NCBI GenBank assembly: GCA_020532365.1
Contig: JAJBBL010000127.1
Span: 1-10,099 of the forward strand
Direction of reading: 5' to 3'
Origin: Candidatus Cloacimonadota bacterium
Lineage (GTDB): Bacteria > Cloacimonadota > Cloacimonadia > Cloacimonadales > JAJBBL01
DNA: 10,099 bases
A program made the position numbers and the translations under genes. Every line of letters begins with the position of its first letter. The stretch's first letter is position 1. Under the pieces are notes generated by a model, which was given only the letters and a program-made list of their open reading frames with translations, was not told where the DNA came from and did no database searches. Positions 1 through 6,314 of this stretch are shown here, one piece after another.

Positions 1-153
1 CCCGTTTTAAATGGTTGTTTTTCTTTAGAAGCTTACTATACTTTAGTTGAATGGACAAATAATTTCGTAGTTGACAAAGAGAGCTCTGTTTCCTATAAAG
101 TTTTAGTGAGTCAGCTATGGAGCCGTTTGTTTATAAAAAAATGTGAGGTATAG
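1..153 (+). CDS. C-terminal 50 codons of an unidentified protein
   Basis: Frame 1 is open from the window edge to the TAG at 151-153, giving a 50-residue tail that ends in a basic, hydrophobic stretch (LWSRLFIKKCEV). The next gene starts 2 bases after this stop, and its likely ribosome binding site (GAGG at 145-148) lies inside the last codons. This spacing supports a real upstream gene co-transcribed with the hydrolase. The tail contains no motif I can assign. It does not look like the radical SAM protein that often accompanies Memo and AMMECR1 genes, but a 50-residue tail cannot exclude that. Confidence 0.55.
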   Translation, partial: PVLNGCFSLEAYYTLVEWTNNFVVDKESSVSYKVLVSQLWSRLFIKKCEV

Positions 154-155
154 AG

Positions 156-698
156 ATGAAAATAAGATCAGATGACGTTCTTTTTGTGATGATTGACCTA
201 CAGGATAAGTTCCGTCCACATATTGGTGATATCGACCGAGTTGTAGCTAATACGAATGTATTAAACAGGGCAGCTGAGCTCTTAAACATACCACTTGTAA
301 TAACCGAGCAATACCCTAAAGGGCTCGGCAAAACATTTGAAGATATCTACCAACCGGAACATAAGGTGATGTTTGAGAAGACACGGTTTAGCATCTTCGA
401 TGAGACAATAGGGAAATATATTGATTCGTTAGAGAAACAGCAGTTGGTGATCTATGGTATTGAGACACATGTTTGCGTAATGCAAACTGTTTTAGACGCT
501 CTGGAGAAGAATTATGTACCGATAGTAGTCCAGGATGCGGTATCTTCTATTTCTAAGATTGACAAAGAAATAGCTATCAATAGAATGCTGTCAGAGAAGG
601 CGGTTGTAGTGTCGACCGAGATGCTTCTCTTTGAGTTGATAAAAGATGCAATACATCCAGATTTTAAAGAGATAAGTAACCTTGTTAAGAGTAGATAG
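156..698 (+). CDS. Isochorismatase-family cysteine hydrolase
   Basis: This is a 180-residue single-domain protein of the isochorismatase-like superfamily, the usual length. The family's catalytic triad is visible: Asp14 in MIDLQDKF, Lys75 in FEKTRFSIF, and the nucleophile Cys107 in YGIETHVCVMQT. The TEQYPKGLG segment (residues 50-58) resembles the subgroup containing ISOC1/ISOC2 and YcaC-like proteins, whose substrates are mostly unknown. It is not evidently a nicotinamidase, because the metal-binding motif expected there is not seen. The protein is predicted to be cytoplasmic, with no signal peptide. The start at 156 has GAGG upstream. It follows an upstream gene by 2 bases and precedes the Memo gene by 39, so an operon is likely. 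The substrate cannot be read from the sequence. Confidence 0.93.
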   Translation: MKIRSDDVLFVMIDLQDKFRPHIGDIDRVVANTNVLNRAAELLNIPLVITEQYPKGLGKTFEDIYQPEHKVMFEKTRFSIFDETIGKYIDSLEKQQLVIYGIETHVCVMQTVLDALEKNYVPIVVQDAVSSISKIDKEIAINRMLSEKAVVVSTEMLLFELIKDAIHPDFKEISNLVKSR

Positions 699-737
699 GC
701 TTGTTAATCTATTTTTTGAGTGAGAAGAGGGGGTGTT

Positions 738-1565
738 ATGAAGACCTATAAAGAAGCTAATGTGGCGGGTATGTTTTATCCTGATGACCCTGTTGAATTG
801 AGAGGGCTGATCGATAGTTTGATGAATAATGTATCAATAGATTTATCCGACGTTAGCGATATCTTAGGTGTTATTGCACCACACGCAGGGTACGTTTACT
901 CGGGACAGGGTGCTGCTTATTCGTATATGGCGCTTAGAGAAAATGACTTTGATCTTGCCGTGATAATTGCCCCTTCACATCAGTTTGCCGACTTCTATTT
1001 TTCGCTCGGTAACTATGAATATTATAATACACCATTGGGTAGTATTAAAGTGGAAGGTGAGCTCGTTAGTAAGCTATTAGAAGATGAGAGATTTGTCTTC
1101 TACCCCTACGCTCATTCAAGAGAGCATTCTATTGAAGTACAGCTCCCATTCTTGCAAGTGATACGACCAGAAGCGACCATTTTACCGATACTGATAGGAC
1201 GACAGTTTGACTCAAGTAGTCAATATCTGAGCGATACGTTGATCAACGTAATCGGCGAAAGGTTGGATAAGACTGTGTTTATCATCAGCTCTGACCTATC
1301 ACACTATCATAGTTCCACTATAGCAGAAAAGATGGATTTACAATTGGCTGAAGCGATTGAAAAATTAGACGTTGAGAAGTTCAGTAGCCTGATAAAACTA
1401 AGAGAGTCAGAGGCGTGCGGTTACGGTGCGATAATGACCTTACTGCATATGGCTCAGAGGCTTGTCTTCCCACACGTTAAGAGATTGTATTATACTCATT
1501 CAGGGGAGGTGAGCCACGATTACTCACAAGTAGTCGGCTATCTTTCATCACTCTTTTATCGGTAA
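738..1565 (+). CDS. Memo-family protein (AmmeMemoRadiSam system protein B)
   Basis: This is a 275-residue Memo protein, a fold related to class III extradiol dioxygenases and LigB. Family segments in order are GMFYPDD (11-17), APHAGYVYSG (47-56), APSH (78-81), EHSIEVQLPF (129-138), SSDLSH (184-189) and ACGYGA (226-231). His49, His81 and Cys227 correspond to the metal-site residues described for human MEMO1 (His49, His81 and a later Cys). I chose the ATG at 738 because a strong AGAGGGGG ribosome binding site lies just upstream and the family N-terminus begins there; a GTG at 720 would only add six residues. The gene sits 20 bases before the AMMECR1 gene. In prokaryotes these two often form a module with a radical SAM protein; its function is unsettled, with metal or redox roles proposed for Memo. 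Confidence 0.95.
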   Translation: MKTYKEANVAGMFYPDDPVELRGLIDSLMNNVSIDLSDVSDILGVIAPHAGYVYSGQGAAYSYMALRENDFDLAVIIAPSHQFADFYFSLGNYEYYNTPLGSIKVEGELVSKLLEDERFVFYPYAHSREHSIEVQLPFLQVIRPEATILPILIGRQFDSSSQYLSDTLINVIGERLDKTVFIISSDLSHYHSSTIAEKMDLQLAEAIEKLDVEKFSSLIKLRESEACGYGAIMTLLHMAQRLVFPHVKRLYYTHSGEVSHDYSQVVGYLSSLFYR

Positions 1566-1585
1566 GTTTTAGCGGAGGCTGTATT

Positions 1586-2143
1586 ATGCTTAACAAAGAA
1601 CAAAAAAAGATACTGCTAAGTCTGGCAAGGGAATCTATAGTATCCCGTTTAGAAAGTCGTGAGATAGATGTAGTTGAATCTTTAGATAATGTGTTTAAGG
1701 AAAAGAGAGGGCTGTTTGTTACGCTGGAGCGGAATGGTGATCTTCGAGGCTGCATCGGATATGTCAGAGGTTATAAAAGCGTCTGGAGCTCTGTTATAGA
1801 AATGGCGCAAGCAGCTGCATTTAACGATAGAAGGTTTAGACCGGTGAGTAAAAAAGAGATAGAGCAGGTCAATATTGAGATATCCCTTTTGTCAGAACTA
1901 ATTCCAGTAAGCCCTGCAGAGCTTGATCAAATCAAAGTAGGGAGGGATGGCTTATACATCGAAGGGATGTATGGATCGGGTCTCTTGCTTCCACAAGTAG
2001 CTGTTGATTGGGGGTGGGACAGATCGACGTTTTTGCGAGAAGTTTGTCTTAAAGCGGGGTTAGGGGGGAGCTGTTATTTAGTATCGAGCAATCAGTTATA
2101 CAGGTTTAGCGCAGAAATATTATCTGACTTAGAAGAAAATTAG
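1586..2143 (+). CDS. AMMECR1-domain protein (AmmeMemoRadiSam system protein A)
   Basis: This 185-residue protein consists of a single AMMECR1 domain. The family signature LRGCIG is at residues 53-58, and two further conserved blocks follow: AFNDRRFRPVS in the middle, and a C-terminal QVAVDWGWDRSTFL segment. Length and architecture match free-standing prokaryotic members. A GGAGG box at 1574-1578 supports the ATG at 1586. The biochemical role is unknown. The conserved Arg-Gly-Cys motif is presumed to be an active or binding site, but this is inference from conservation. It directly follows the Memo gene, an arrangement that recurs in bacteria and archaea. No terminator is visible after the TAG, and a TTGACA box starts immediately after the stop, so transcription may read into the tRNA cluster. 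Confidence 0.95.
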   Translation: MLNKEQKKILLSLARESIVSRLESREIDVVESLDNVFKEKRGLFVTLERNGDLRGCIGYVRGYKSVWSSVIEMAQAAAFNDRRFRPVSKKEIEQVNIEISLLSELIPVSPAELDQIKVGRDGLYIEGMYGSGLLLPQVAVDWGWDRSTFLREVCLKAGLGGSCYLVSSNQLYRFSAEILSDLEEN

Positions 2144-2168
2144 TTGACAACTGTTGCTAATATATAAT
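2144..2168 (+). promoter_or_regulatory. Possible promoter of the Gly-Cys-Leu tRNA cluster
   Basis: A perfect TTGACA (2144-2149) and a perfect TATAAT (2163-2168) lie just upstream of tRNA-Gly. The 13-base spacing is shorter than the usual 16-18, so only one of the two boxes may be used. TTGACA abuts the stop codon of the AMMECR1 gene. Confidence 0.35.
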
Positions 2169-2190
2169 CTTGGCAGAACAGGTCATTGAT

Positions 2191-2265
2191 GCGGGAATAG
2201 CTCAGTGGTAGAGCGCTACCTTGCCAAGGTAGATGTCGCGGGTTCGACCCCCGTTTCCCGCTCCA
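2191..2265 (+). tRNA. tRNA-Gly (anticodon GCC)
   Basis: A complete cloverleaf. Acceptor GCGGGAA pairs with TTCCCGC (2255-2261), followed by discriminator T and an encoded CCA. The D-arm is AGCTCAGTGGTAGAGC. The anticodon arm CTACC-TTGCCAA-GGTAG places GCC at 2223-2225. The T-arm contains GGTTCGACC. It is the first of three tRNAs likely made as one precursor. Confidence 0.98.
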
Positions 2266-2277
2266 TTTTTTTAAGGT

Positions 2278-2352
2278 GGCGACATAGCCAAGCGGTAAGG
2301 CGAGGGTCTGCAAAATCCTTATTCCCCGGTTCAAATCCGGGTGTCGCCTCCA
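2278..2352 (+). tRNA. tRNA-Cys (anticodon GCA)
   Basis: Acceptor GGCGACA pairs with TGTCGCC (2342-2348), followed by T and an encoded CCA. The anticodon arm AGGGT-CTGCAAA-ATCCT, with one G-T wobble, places GCA at 2310-2312. The T-arm is CCCGG-TTCAAAT-CCGGG. It lies 12 bases after tRNA-Gly. Confidence 0.98.
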
Positions 2353-2366
2353 AATTAGCTATATTC

Positions 2367-2454
2367 GCCGGAGTGGTGGAACAGGTAGACACAAGGGACT
2401 TAAAATCCCTCGGGCGTATAACCCGTGCCGGTTCAAGTCCGGCCTCTGGTACCA
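2367..2454 (+). tRNA. tRNA-Leu (anticodon TAA)
   Basis: A class II tRNA of 88 bases with a long variable arm (CGGG paired with CCCG around 2411-2425). Acceptor GCCGGAG pairs with CTCTGGT using two G-T wobbles; discriminator A and CCA are encoded. The anticodon arm AGGGA-CTTAAAA-TCCCT places TAA at 2401-2403. It is the last tRNA before a terminator. Confidence 0.98.
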
Positions 2455-2460
2455 TATATA

Positions 2461-2487
2461 AAACAGCTCGCAAGGGCTGTTTTTTTA
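2461..2487 (+). terminator. Rho-independent terminator of the Gly-Cys-Leu tRNA operon
   Basis: AACAGCTC and GGGCTGTT form an 8-bp stem (one T-G pair) closed by a GCAA (GNRA-type) tetraloop and followed by a run of Ts. It lies 7 bases after the CCA end of tRNA-Leu. Confidence 0.9.
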
Positions 2488-2570
2488 TTGCTTCATAATA
2501 ACTTATAAACGACTCTATAGTACACCCCATCTTATCCCTTTACAGAATAACGATACCCTAAATAAATAGT

Positions 2571-2599
2571 CTGGTATTATGCCAAGAATGGCTTATAAT
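2571..2599 (+). promoter_or_regulatory. Possible promoter of the mobB-kinase operon
   Basis: A perfect TATAAT box lies at 2594-2599, 48 bases before the mobB start. The position 17 bases upstream is CTGGTA, a weak -35. The low-quality -35 and the overlapping inverted repeats suggest regulated expression, which is an inference. Confidence 0.35.
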
Positions 2600-2600
2600 A
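2572..2600 (+). repeat. Overlapping inverted repeats across the mobB promoter
   Basis: Two palindromes share an arm. TGGTATTATGCCA (2572-2584) is symmetric apart from one T-G position and its central base. GCCA-AGAA-TGGC (2581-2592) is perfect, and its flanks TATTAT (2575-2580) and ATAATA (2595-2600) extend the symmetry with a 2-base offset. The block ends on the TATAAT box, where a repressor would block transcription. No regulator family is recognised. Confidence 0.5.
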
Positions 2601-2647
2601 TAGATAAGAGATGAATAATGCAATTAGAACATATAAAGGAGTAAATT

Positions 2648-3391
2648 ATGCGAGTAATATCAGTAGGTGGCTACACTAAAACAGGGAAAACTTCGACTAC
2701 TACGTTGATTATTAGTGAGCTGAAGAAAAGAGGGTATACCGTATCATCAATTAAAGATATTCACTTTGAAGCGTTTACAATGGAGCGTGAAGGTTCCGAT
2801 AGCTGGCAACATCGCGATGCTGGGGCTGAAGCGGTTATAGCACGTGGTCTTAAAGAGACTTTCTATATCAGACCTAAAAAGATGCCGCTGTCAGATATGT
2901 TGGCTATGTTTGATACAGACTGGGTTGTCATCGAAGGGATGAAAAGAGAACCGTTGCCCAAAATAATAGCCGCTGAGTCAATAGAACAACTCGAGGAGTT
3001 AGTGGATAAAAACACGTTCTGTATTACCGGTAAAATCAGCAAAGAACTGAAAGAATTTAAAGGAGTTCCTGTGCTGGATAACTTCGAGCAGGCTGACGAG
3101 ATAATGAAGCTGGTCGAGGAGAAAGTATTTGAGGTTTTACCACTCGCTGATGAAGAGTGTTGCACTGAATGCGGCTTCAGCTGCTTTGATATGGTGGGCG
3201 AGATTTTGGCCGGACGAATGAAGAGAGAGGATTGTAAAACTGACCATAAACAAGATATTAAACTATATGTGGCTGGTAAAGAGATAACTATCGTGCCGTT
3301 TGTGCAAAGAATCTTGAAAACAATGGTCACCGGCTTTGTTAGTAACCTGCACGGCTATAAAGAGGGAGAGATCGAGATCAAGATTAAATGA
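2648..3391 (+). CDS. mobB: MobB-like P-loop GTPase with C-terminal cysteine cluster
   Basis: This is a 247-residue protein. Residues 1-110 resemble MobB of molybdopterin guanine dinucleotide cofactor synthesis: P-loop GYTKTGKTS (8-16), the D-x-W-x-H-R-x-AGA block (51-60), and a Walker B-like VVIEGMKREPLPKI (92-105). A linker leads to a cysteine cluster, Cys170, Cys171, Cys174, Cys178 and Cys195, with the spacing CC-x2-CG-x2-C-x16-C. This would suit an Fe-S cluster or zinc. The last about 40 residues (from KLYVAG) form a conserved tail seen in extended MobB proteins of anaerobes. MobB binds GTP and assists MobA in attaching GMP to molybdopterin. The extension suggests redox sensing or metal handling, which is inference. 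AAAGGAG at 2635-2641 supports the start. The stop overlaps the kinase start. No molybdenum or tungsten enzyme lies in this window. Confidence 0.88.
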   Translation: MRVISVGGYTKTGKTSTTTLIISELKKRGYTVSSIKDIHFEAFTMEREGSDSWQHRDAGAEAVIARGLKETFYIRPKKMPLSDMLAMFDTDWVVIEGMKREPLPKIIAAESIEQLEELVDKNTFCITGKISKELKEFKGVPVLDNFEQADEIMKLVEEKVFEVLPLADEECCTECGFSCFDMVGEILAGRMKREDCKTDHKQDIKLYVAGKEITIVPFVQRILKTMVTGFVSNLHGYKEGEIEIKIK

Positions 3392-4017
3392 AGTCAGAAC
3401 TGACTGTTTCCCCCGATAAGAAAAGCATCGTTAAAAAGTGCCGATGCAGAAAAGAGTTTGAGAATGAGTTGAGGGTGTATCGTCTTAACTTGGACTTTAC
3501 CCCTCGACTGCTTTCCCATAATGAAGAGACTCTTGAGATAGAGATGTCATACATAGATGGGGCTCACCTGTGGGGGGTTAACAGTATCGATTTTATAGCT
3601 TTAGGTGATCTGTTTGGGAAGTTTCATAGCTCCTATAAGGAAGGAGAGATGGTTTTATCACACCGAGATACTAACCCCCGTAACTACCTCTATGATATAA
3701 GTTCAAAAAAATACTACTTTATCGACTTCGCAGAATCTGGACTTAGCTTTCCTGAAAACGATTTGGTCTGCTTTCTACTGTTCTGGGGAGCAAACTGTCA
3801 TCCATCAGAGTTTGACCATATAATGGTCGGCTTCTTAAGGGGCTATCATAACTATATTGAAATGCTGGATAAGAATAGAATAAGTCTGTTTAGGGAGTGG
3901 TTTGATGATTTTGACGAGCGACGTCGAGTCTATGGCAAAACACCTTGCCTGAATCAAGACTGGCAAGAGAGAAATAGAGCAAAACTGTTAGACGAGTTTT
4001 ACCAACTACTGAGGTAA
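3388..4017 (+). CDS. Small protein-kinase-fold phosphotransferase
   Basis: This 209-residue protein has a compact kinase-like fold of the APH/RIO/WaaP type. Visible elements are a probable beta-3 lysine (Lys16 or Lys17), a helix-C glutamate in EFENELRVYRL (Glu27), a hinge-like segment LEIEMSYIDG (49-58), the catalytic loop HRDTNPRN (His92, Asp94, Asn99), and the metal-binding Asp113 in FIDFAE, equivalent to DFG. All core phosphotransfer residues appear intact, so activity is plausible. The N-lobe is short and carries an odd KKCRCRK stretch (16-22). The substrate is unknown: an LPS sugar, a small molecule or a protein are all possible. The ATG overlaps the mobB stop by 4 bp (ATGA) and lacks a good ribosome binding site close by, which points to translational coupling. 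The gene ends 19 bases before a strong terminator. Confidence 0.8.
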   Translation: MKSELTVSPDKKSIVKKCRCRKEFENELRVYRLNLDFTPRLLSHNEETLEIEMSYIDGAHLWGVNSIDFIALGDLFGKFHSSYKEGEMVLSHRDTNPRNYLYDISSKKYYFIDFAESGLSFPENDLVCFLLFWGANCHPSEFDHIMVGFLRGYHNYIEMLDKNRISLFREWFDDFDERRRVYGKTPCLNQDWQERNRAKLLDEFYQLLR

Positions 4018-4036
4018 ACGCTCGATTGAAAGCCAT

Positions 4037-4070
4037 AAAAAAAGGGGTGTCGCAAGAGACACCCCCTTTT
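4037..4070. terminator. Bidirectional terminator between convergent genes
   Basis: GGGGTGTC (4044-4051) and GACACCCC (4058-4065) form a perfect 8-bp stem around the loop GCAAGA. Seven As precede it and four Ts follow the final C, so it can stop the kinase transcript on the plus strand and the pckA transcript on the minus strand. Confidence 0.92.
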
Positions 4071-4087
4071 ATTTATGTAACTTACTG

Positions 4088-5824
4088 TTATCTTAGTTTT
4101 GGATGAAGTGAAGCGAGTAATCTATCAAGTAACTCTGGTTTATCTTTAACGTCAGATGCCATCAGATAGTCTCTTCTTTGGTTAAAGCGGTTCTCGATTG
4201 TGCCAAGATACTCATCCATATTCTCACGTGTTGCAGGGTTGTACATATCGTAGAAGCCTGGCAGTATTTTCTCTATACTCTCTTTGGTGGGGATAAGTGA
4301 GCCTGGAAGTATTGGCCATTCTTCCCACTCTAACTGATCCATTAGAATAGCTGTTTGAAGAGTGAGCGAAGTTTGGAGTTTGATCGGGGTTGAGTCTGTA
4401 TCACTGCTCTTCCAGAAGCCAGCTGAGTTGAAGGTATAACAGTTAGCGCCTAACTTTAATATCTCGTAAAATGCTGCTACGTCTTTGTGTAGTTCATAAA
4501 CTCGGAACGGATTGGCAAATGGTTCAAAGACAAGCTTGTTTAACTCTTCTTCGGAAACGTTTTCAGCTCTATTTCTTCTGGTCATCAGTGTTGCACCCAT
4601 TGCAACCGCAAGATCAAGGTTTGAGAACTTCAAAATAGGGGGTAGCACGTTGTCTTTGGTGAGCCAAGCAAGCGCTTCTGGGAAAGAGCACTTGTTTACC
4701 CACTGTCCAAGAAGGTCTCTATCAAAGATTGCTCGTCCGTTGTCTTGACGAACGTCTAAGCCGAGAGGGTAAACCTTACCGTCTTCCACTCTAAGAGTAG
4801 CATGATTCATAACTGTGACACAATATTTCCAGTCGGGATGGCCGATAGGTCTATTGTCTGTTTTATCAAACATTGAAGGTTCCCACACACGACAGACTTT
4901 GTCTTGAAGGTCGATTTGGAAGGCGTCGTCGTGTAGAACAACTTTATTGAACCCTTTGGGGAGTGTGCCGCCATTATCGTGGCTGTTGGTATGAGATGAT
5001 TTACCTGTTCCGGAAAGTCCGTAGAAGGCGATAGAGCGCTTACCTAAGTTATGAAGCTGACTATCGTCGCAAGTAGTAAAGTCGATTTCTTTGATTCCAC
5101 CGTGGCAAGCAGCCATACCAATTCTCATTCCAGAAGTCCAAGCTAAGGTTAAAGTACCCTTTTTTCTTTCTCCGAAATAGCGCATTCCGAGGTTGAAAAT
5201 GACATTGTGTTTTTCATCAACAAGGGCAAGCTGTGGTCCGCCCTGATTTGAGTAATATGGGTCAGTGTTGTTCCATTCGTTGAAGCCTACAATAATGATG
5301 TCTTGAATATCGATCTCTTTGCTATCTTTGTATTCTTTCTCTAAAACTTCGTATGGAGTGAAGTTACAAAGCCAATTAAAGACGTTGCATGCATCAGATT
5401 CAGTTGTGATAAATGTGGCCTTAATCATAAGATCTTTGTCGAGACCGAGCACAGCTTCCGCTTTGATTAACTTGTGTTGCTCCAATTGGAACATAGCCTC
5501 TCTAAGATCCCCTTCTACTTTTCTCTTTTCATTGGATGGGATTCGGTTGTAGAAAACTCTCGCTTTAGCAGTCCTACCAACTATTTTACCGTGACAGTCG
5601 TTAAGAACTTTTGAACCTTTTGGGAGCCCATAACTCTCTTGGATTGCAGGGTAGATTTCTAAATCAGTCCTTGATACTCCAGGTTGTGAGAGTGCCATTT
5701 CATAAGCCTCGGCAACTGTTACTTTACGAACTTTAGGGTTGTTCATCAAGGTCTCAGCAACTGCTCTGATGGGTGACATATCCTTAATATTAGGATAAAA
5801 ATCGTAACTTGTTTTACTTGCCAT
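4088..5824 (-). CDS. pckA: Divergent ATP-type phosphoenolpyruvate carboxykinase
   Basis: This 578-residue cytoplasmic enzyme belongs to the ATP-using PEP carboxykinase family, which interconverts oxaloacetate + ATP with PEP + CO2 + ADP. The P-loop GLSGTGKSS is at 269-277 and kinase-2 VVLHDDAFQID at 295-305. Lys222 in GERKKGT and His241 in ACHGG are 19 residues apart, as are the metal ligands Lys213 and His232 of the E. coli enzyme. Arg364 in DNGRAIF probably matches E. coli Arg333. The protein is longer than the roughly 540-residue classical form, and much of the N-terminal third does not resemble it. In anaerobes the reaction often runs towards oxaloacetate, yielding ATP, but direction cannot be read here. 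GGAGGT (5831-5836) supports the start. It is monocistronic, flanked by two terminators. Confidence 0.93.
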   Translation of the reverse strand: MASKTSYDFYPNIKDMSPIRAVAETLMNNPKVRKVTVAEAYEMALSQPGVSRTDLEIYPAIQESYGLPKGSKVLNDCHGKIVGRTAKARVFYNRIPSNEKRKVEGDLREAMFQLEQHKLIKAEAVLGLDKDLMIKATFITTESDACNVFNWLCNFTPYEVLEKEYKDSKEIDIQDIIIVGFNEWNNTDPYYSNQGGPQLALVDEKHNVIFNLGMRYFGERKKGTLTLAWTSGMRIGMAACHGGIKEIDFTTCDDSQLHNLGKRSIAFYGLSGTGKSSHTNSHDNGGTLPKGFNKVVLHDDAFQIDLQDKVCRVWEPSMFDKTDNRPIGHPDWKYCVTVMNHATLRVEDGKVYPLGLDVRQDNGRAIFDRDLLGQWVNKCSFPEALAWLTKDNVLPPILKFSNLDLAVAMGATLMTRRNRAENVSEEELNKLVFEPFANPFRVYELHKDVAAFYEILKLGANCYTFNSAGFWKSSDTDSTPIKLQTSLTLQTAILMDQLEWEEWPILPGSLIPTKESIEKILPGFYDMYNPATRENMDEYLGTIENRFNQRRDYLMASDVKDKPELLDRLLASLHPKLR

Positions 5825-5855
5825 GTTTATACCTCCAATACGGTTTTGATTGTTT

Positions 5856-5928
5856 TTCTGATGAAGATAAGTTTAATGGGGTTTGTAAGTTAAGTTGATG
5901 TTCTGATGCTACTCGAATTACTTCTGAT
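5856..5928. repeat. Three TTCTGAT repeats in the pckA leader
   Basis: The heptamer TTCTGAT occurs three times, at 5856-5862, 5901-5907 and 5922-5928, all in the same orientation (ATCAGAA on the coding strand). Offsets are 45 and 21 bases. All three lie between the possible promoter and the pckA start. They could be half-sites for a regulator or chance in AT-rich DNA. Confidence 0.4.
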
Positions 5929-5931
5929 TTG

Positions 5932-5960
5932 ATTGTGCTATGTAAGTTCGGAGTGCTCAA
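5932..5960 (-). promoter_or_regulatory. Weak possible promoter of pckA
   Basis: On the minus strand, TTGAGC (complement of 5955-5960) is followed after 17 bases by CACAAT (complement of 5932-5937). Each box matches the sigma-70 consensus at four of six positions. This would give a leader of about 100 bases containing the TTCTGAT repeats. Confidence 0.25.
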
Positions 5961-5984
5961 AACAGCTACCTGAAAGTAAAAAAC

Positions 5985-6012
5985 AAAAAAACAGCGGTTA
6001 GGCTGTTTTTTT
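5985..6012 (-). terminator. Terminator of the rng-rplU-rpmA operon
   Basis: On the minus strand, AAAAAACAGC, a six-base loop CTAACC and GCTGTTTTTT form a stem running into Ts, 27 bases after the rpmA stop. The symmetric A and T runs would let it work in both directions. Its CAGC/GCTG core is the same as in the tRNA-Leu terminator. Confidence 0.9.
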
Positions 6013-6038
6013 GTAGAAATTGTGTTTTCACTGTCTTA

Positions 6039-6296
6039 TTAGTTAGGAATAACGTTGATGTATTTACGGCCTGACTTCTTATGAAGTTTGAACTCGACTT
6101 TGCCGTCGATCAGACTGAATATTGTAAAATCTTTTCCTAAACCGACATTATTACCCGGGTGGAACTTAGTGCCTCTCTGACGCACTATTATGTTTCCTGG
6201 GATAACAGCTTGTCCACCATAGACTTTAACTCCGAGATATTGCGGATTGCTGTCTCGTCCGTTTCTACTGCTTCCTACTCCCTTCTTTTTTGCCAT
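6039..6296 (-). CDS. rpmA: 50S ribosomal protein L27
   Basis: This 85-residue bL27 is the normal length for the family. The N-terminus MAKKKGVGSSRNGRDS is the family's tail that reaches the peptidyl transferase centre of the large subunit. Residue 3 is Lys where many bacteria have His. There is no N-terminal extension of the kind cleaved by the Prp protease in Firmicutes, so the tail is ready-made. The VIPGNIIVRQRGTKFHPG segment (31-48) is also typical. An AAGG box precedes the start. It lies 18 bases after rplU, the near-universal pairing, and is followed by a terminator rather than by obg, the next gene in many genomes. Confidence 0.98.
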   Translation of the reverse strand: MAKKKGVGSSRNGRDSNPQYLGVKVYGGQAVIPGNIIVRQRGTKFHPGNNVGLGKDFTIFSLIDGKVEFKLHKKSGRKYINVIPN

Positions 6297-6314
6297 ACTA
6301 ACCTTTCCTTAATT

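Noticed and set aside
720..737. GTG at 720 as the start of the Memo gene
   Set aside because: It would put the strong purine-rich ribosome binding site inside the coding region; the ATG at 738 fits the family N-terminus.
2140..2530. Open frames on both strands across the first tRNA cluster
   Set aside because: They run through tRNA genes and give the well-known spurious peptides produced by translating tRNAs.
2611..2679. Short leader reading frame starting at 2611 ahead of mobB
   Set aside because: It has no ribosome binding site, runs into mobB in another frame and has no recognisable features.
2863..3330. A 155-codon minus-strand frame inside mobB
   Set aside because: It is rich in Ser and Ile without motifs and lies antisense to a clear family member.
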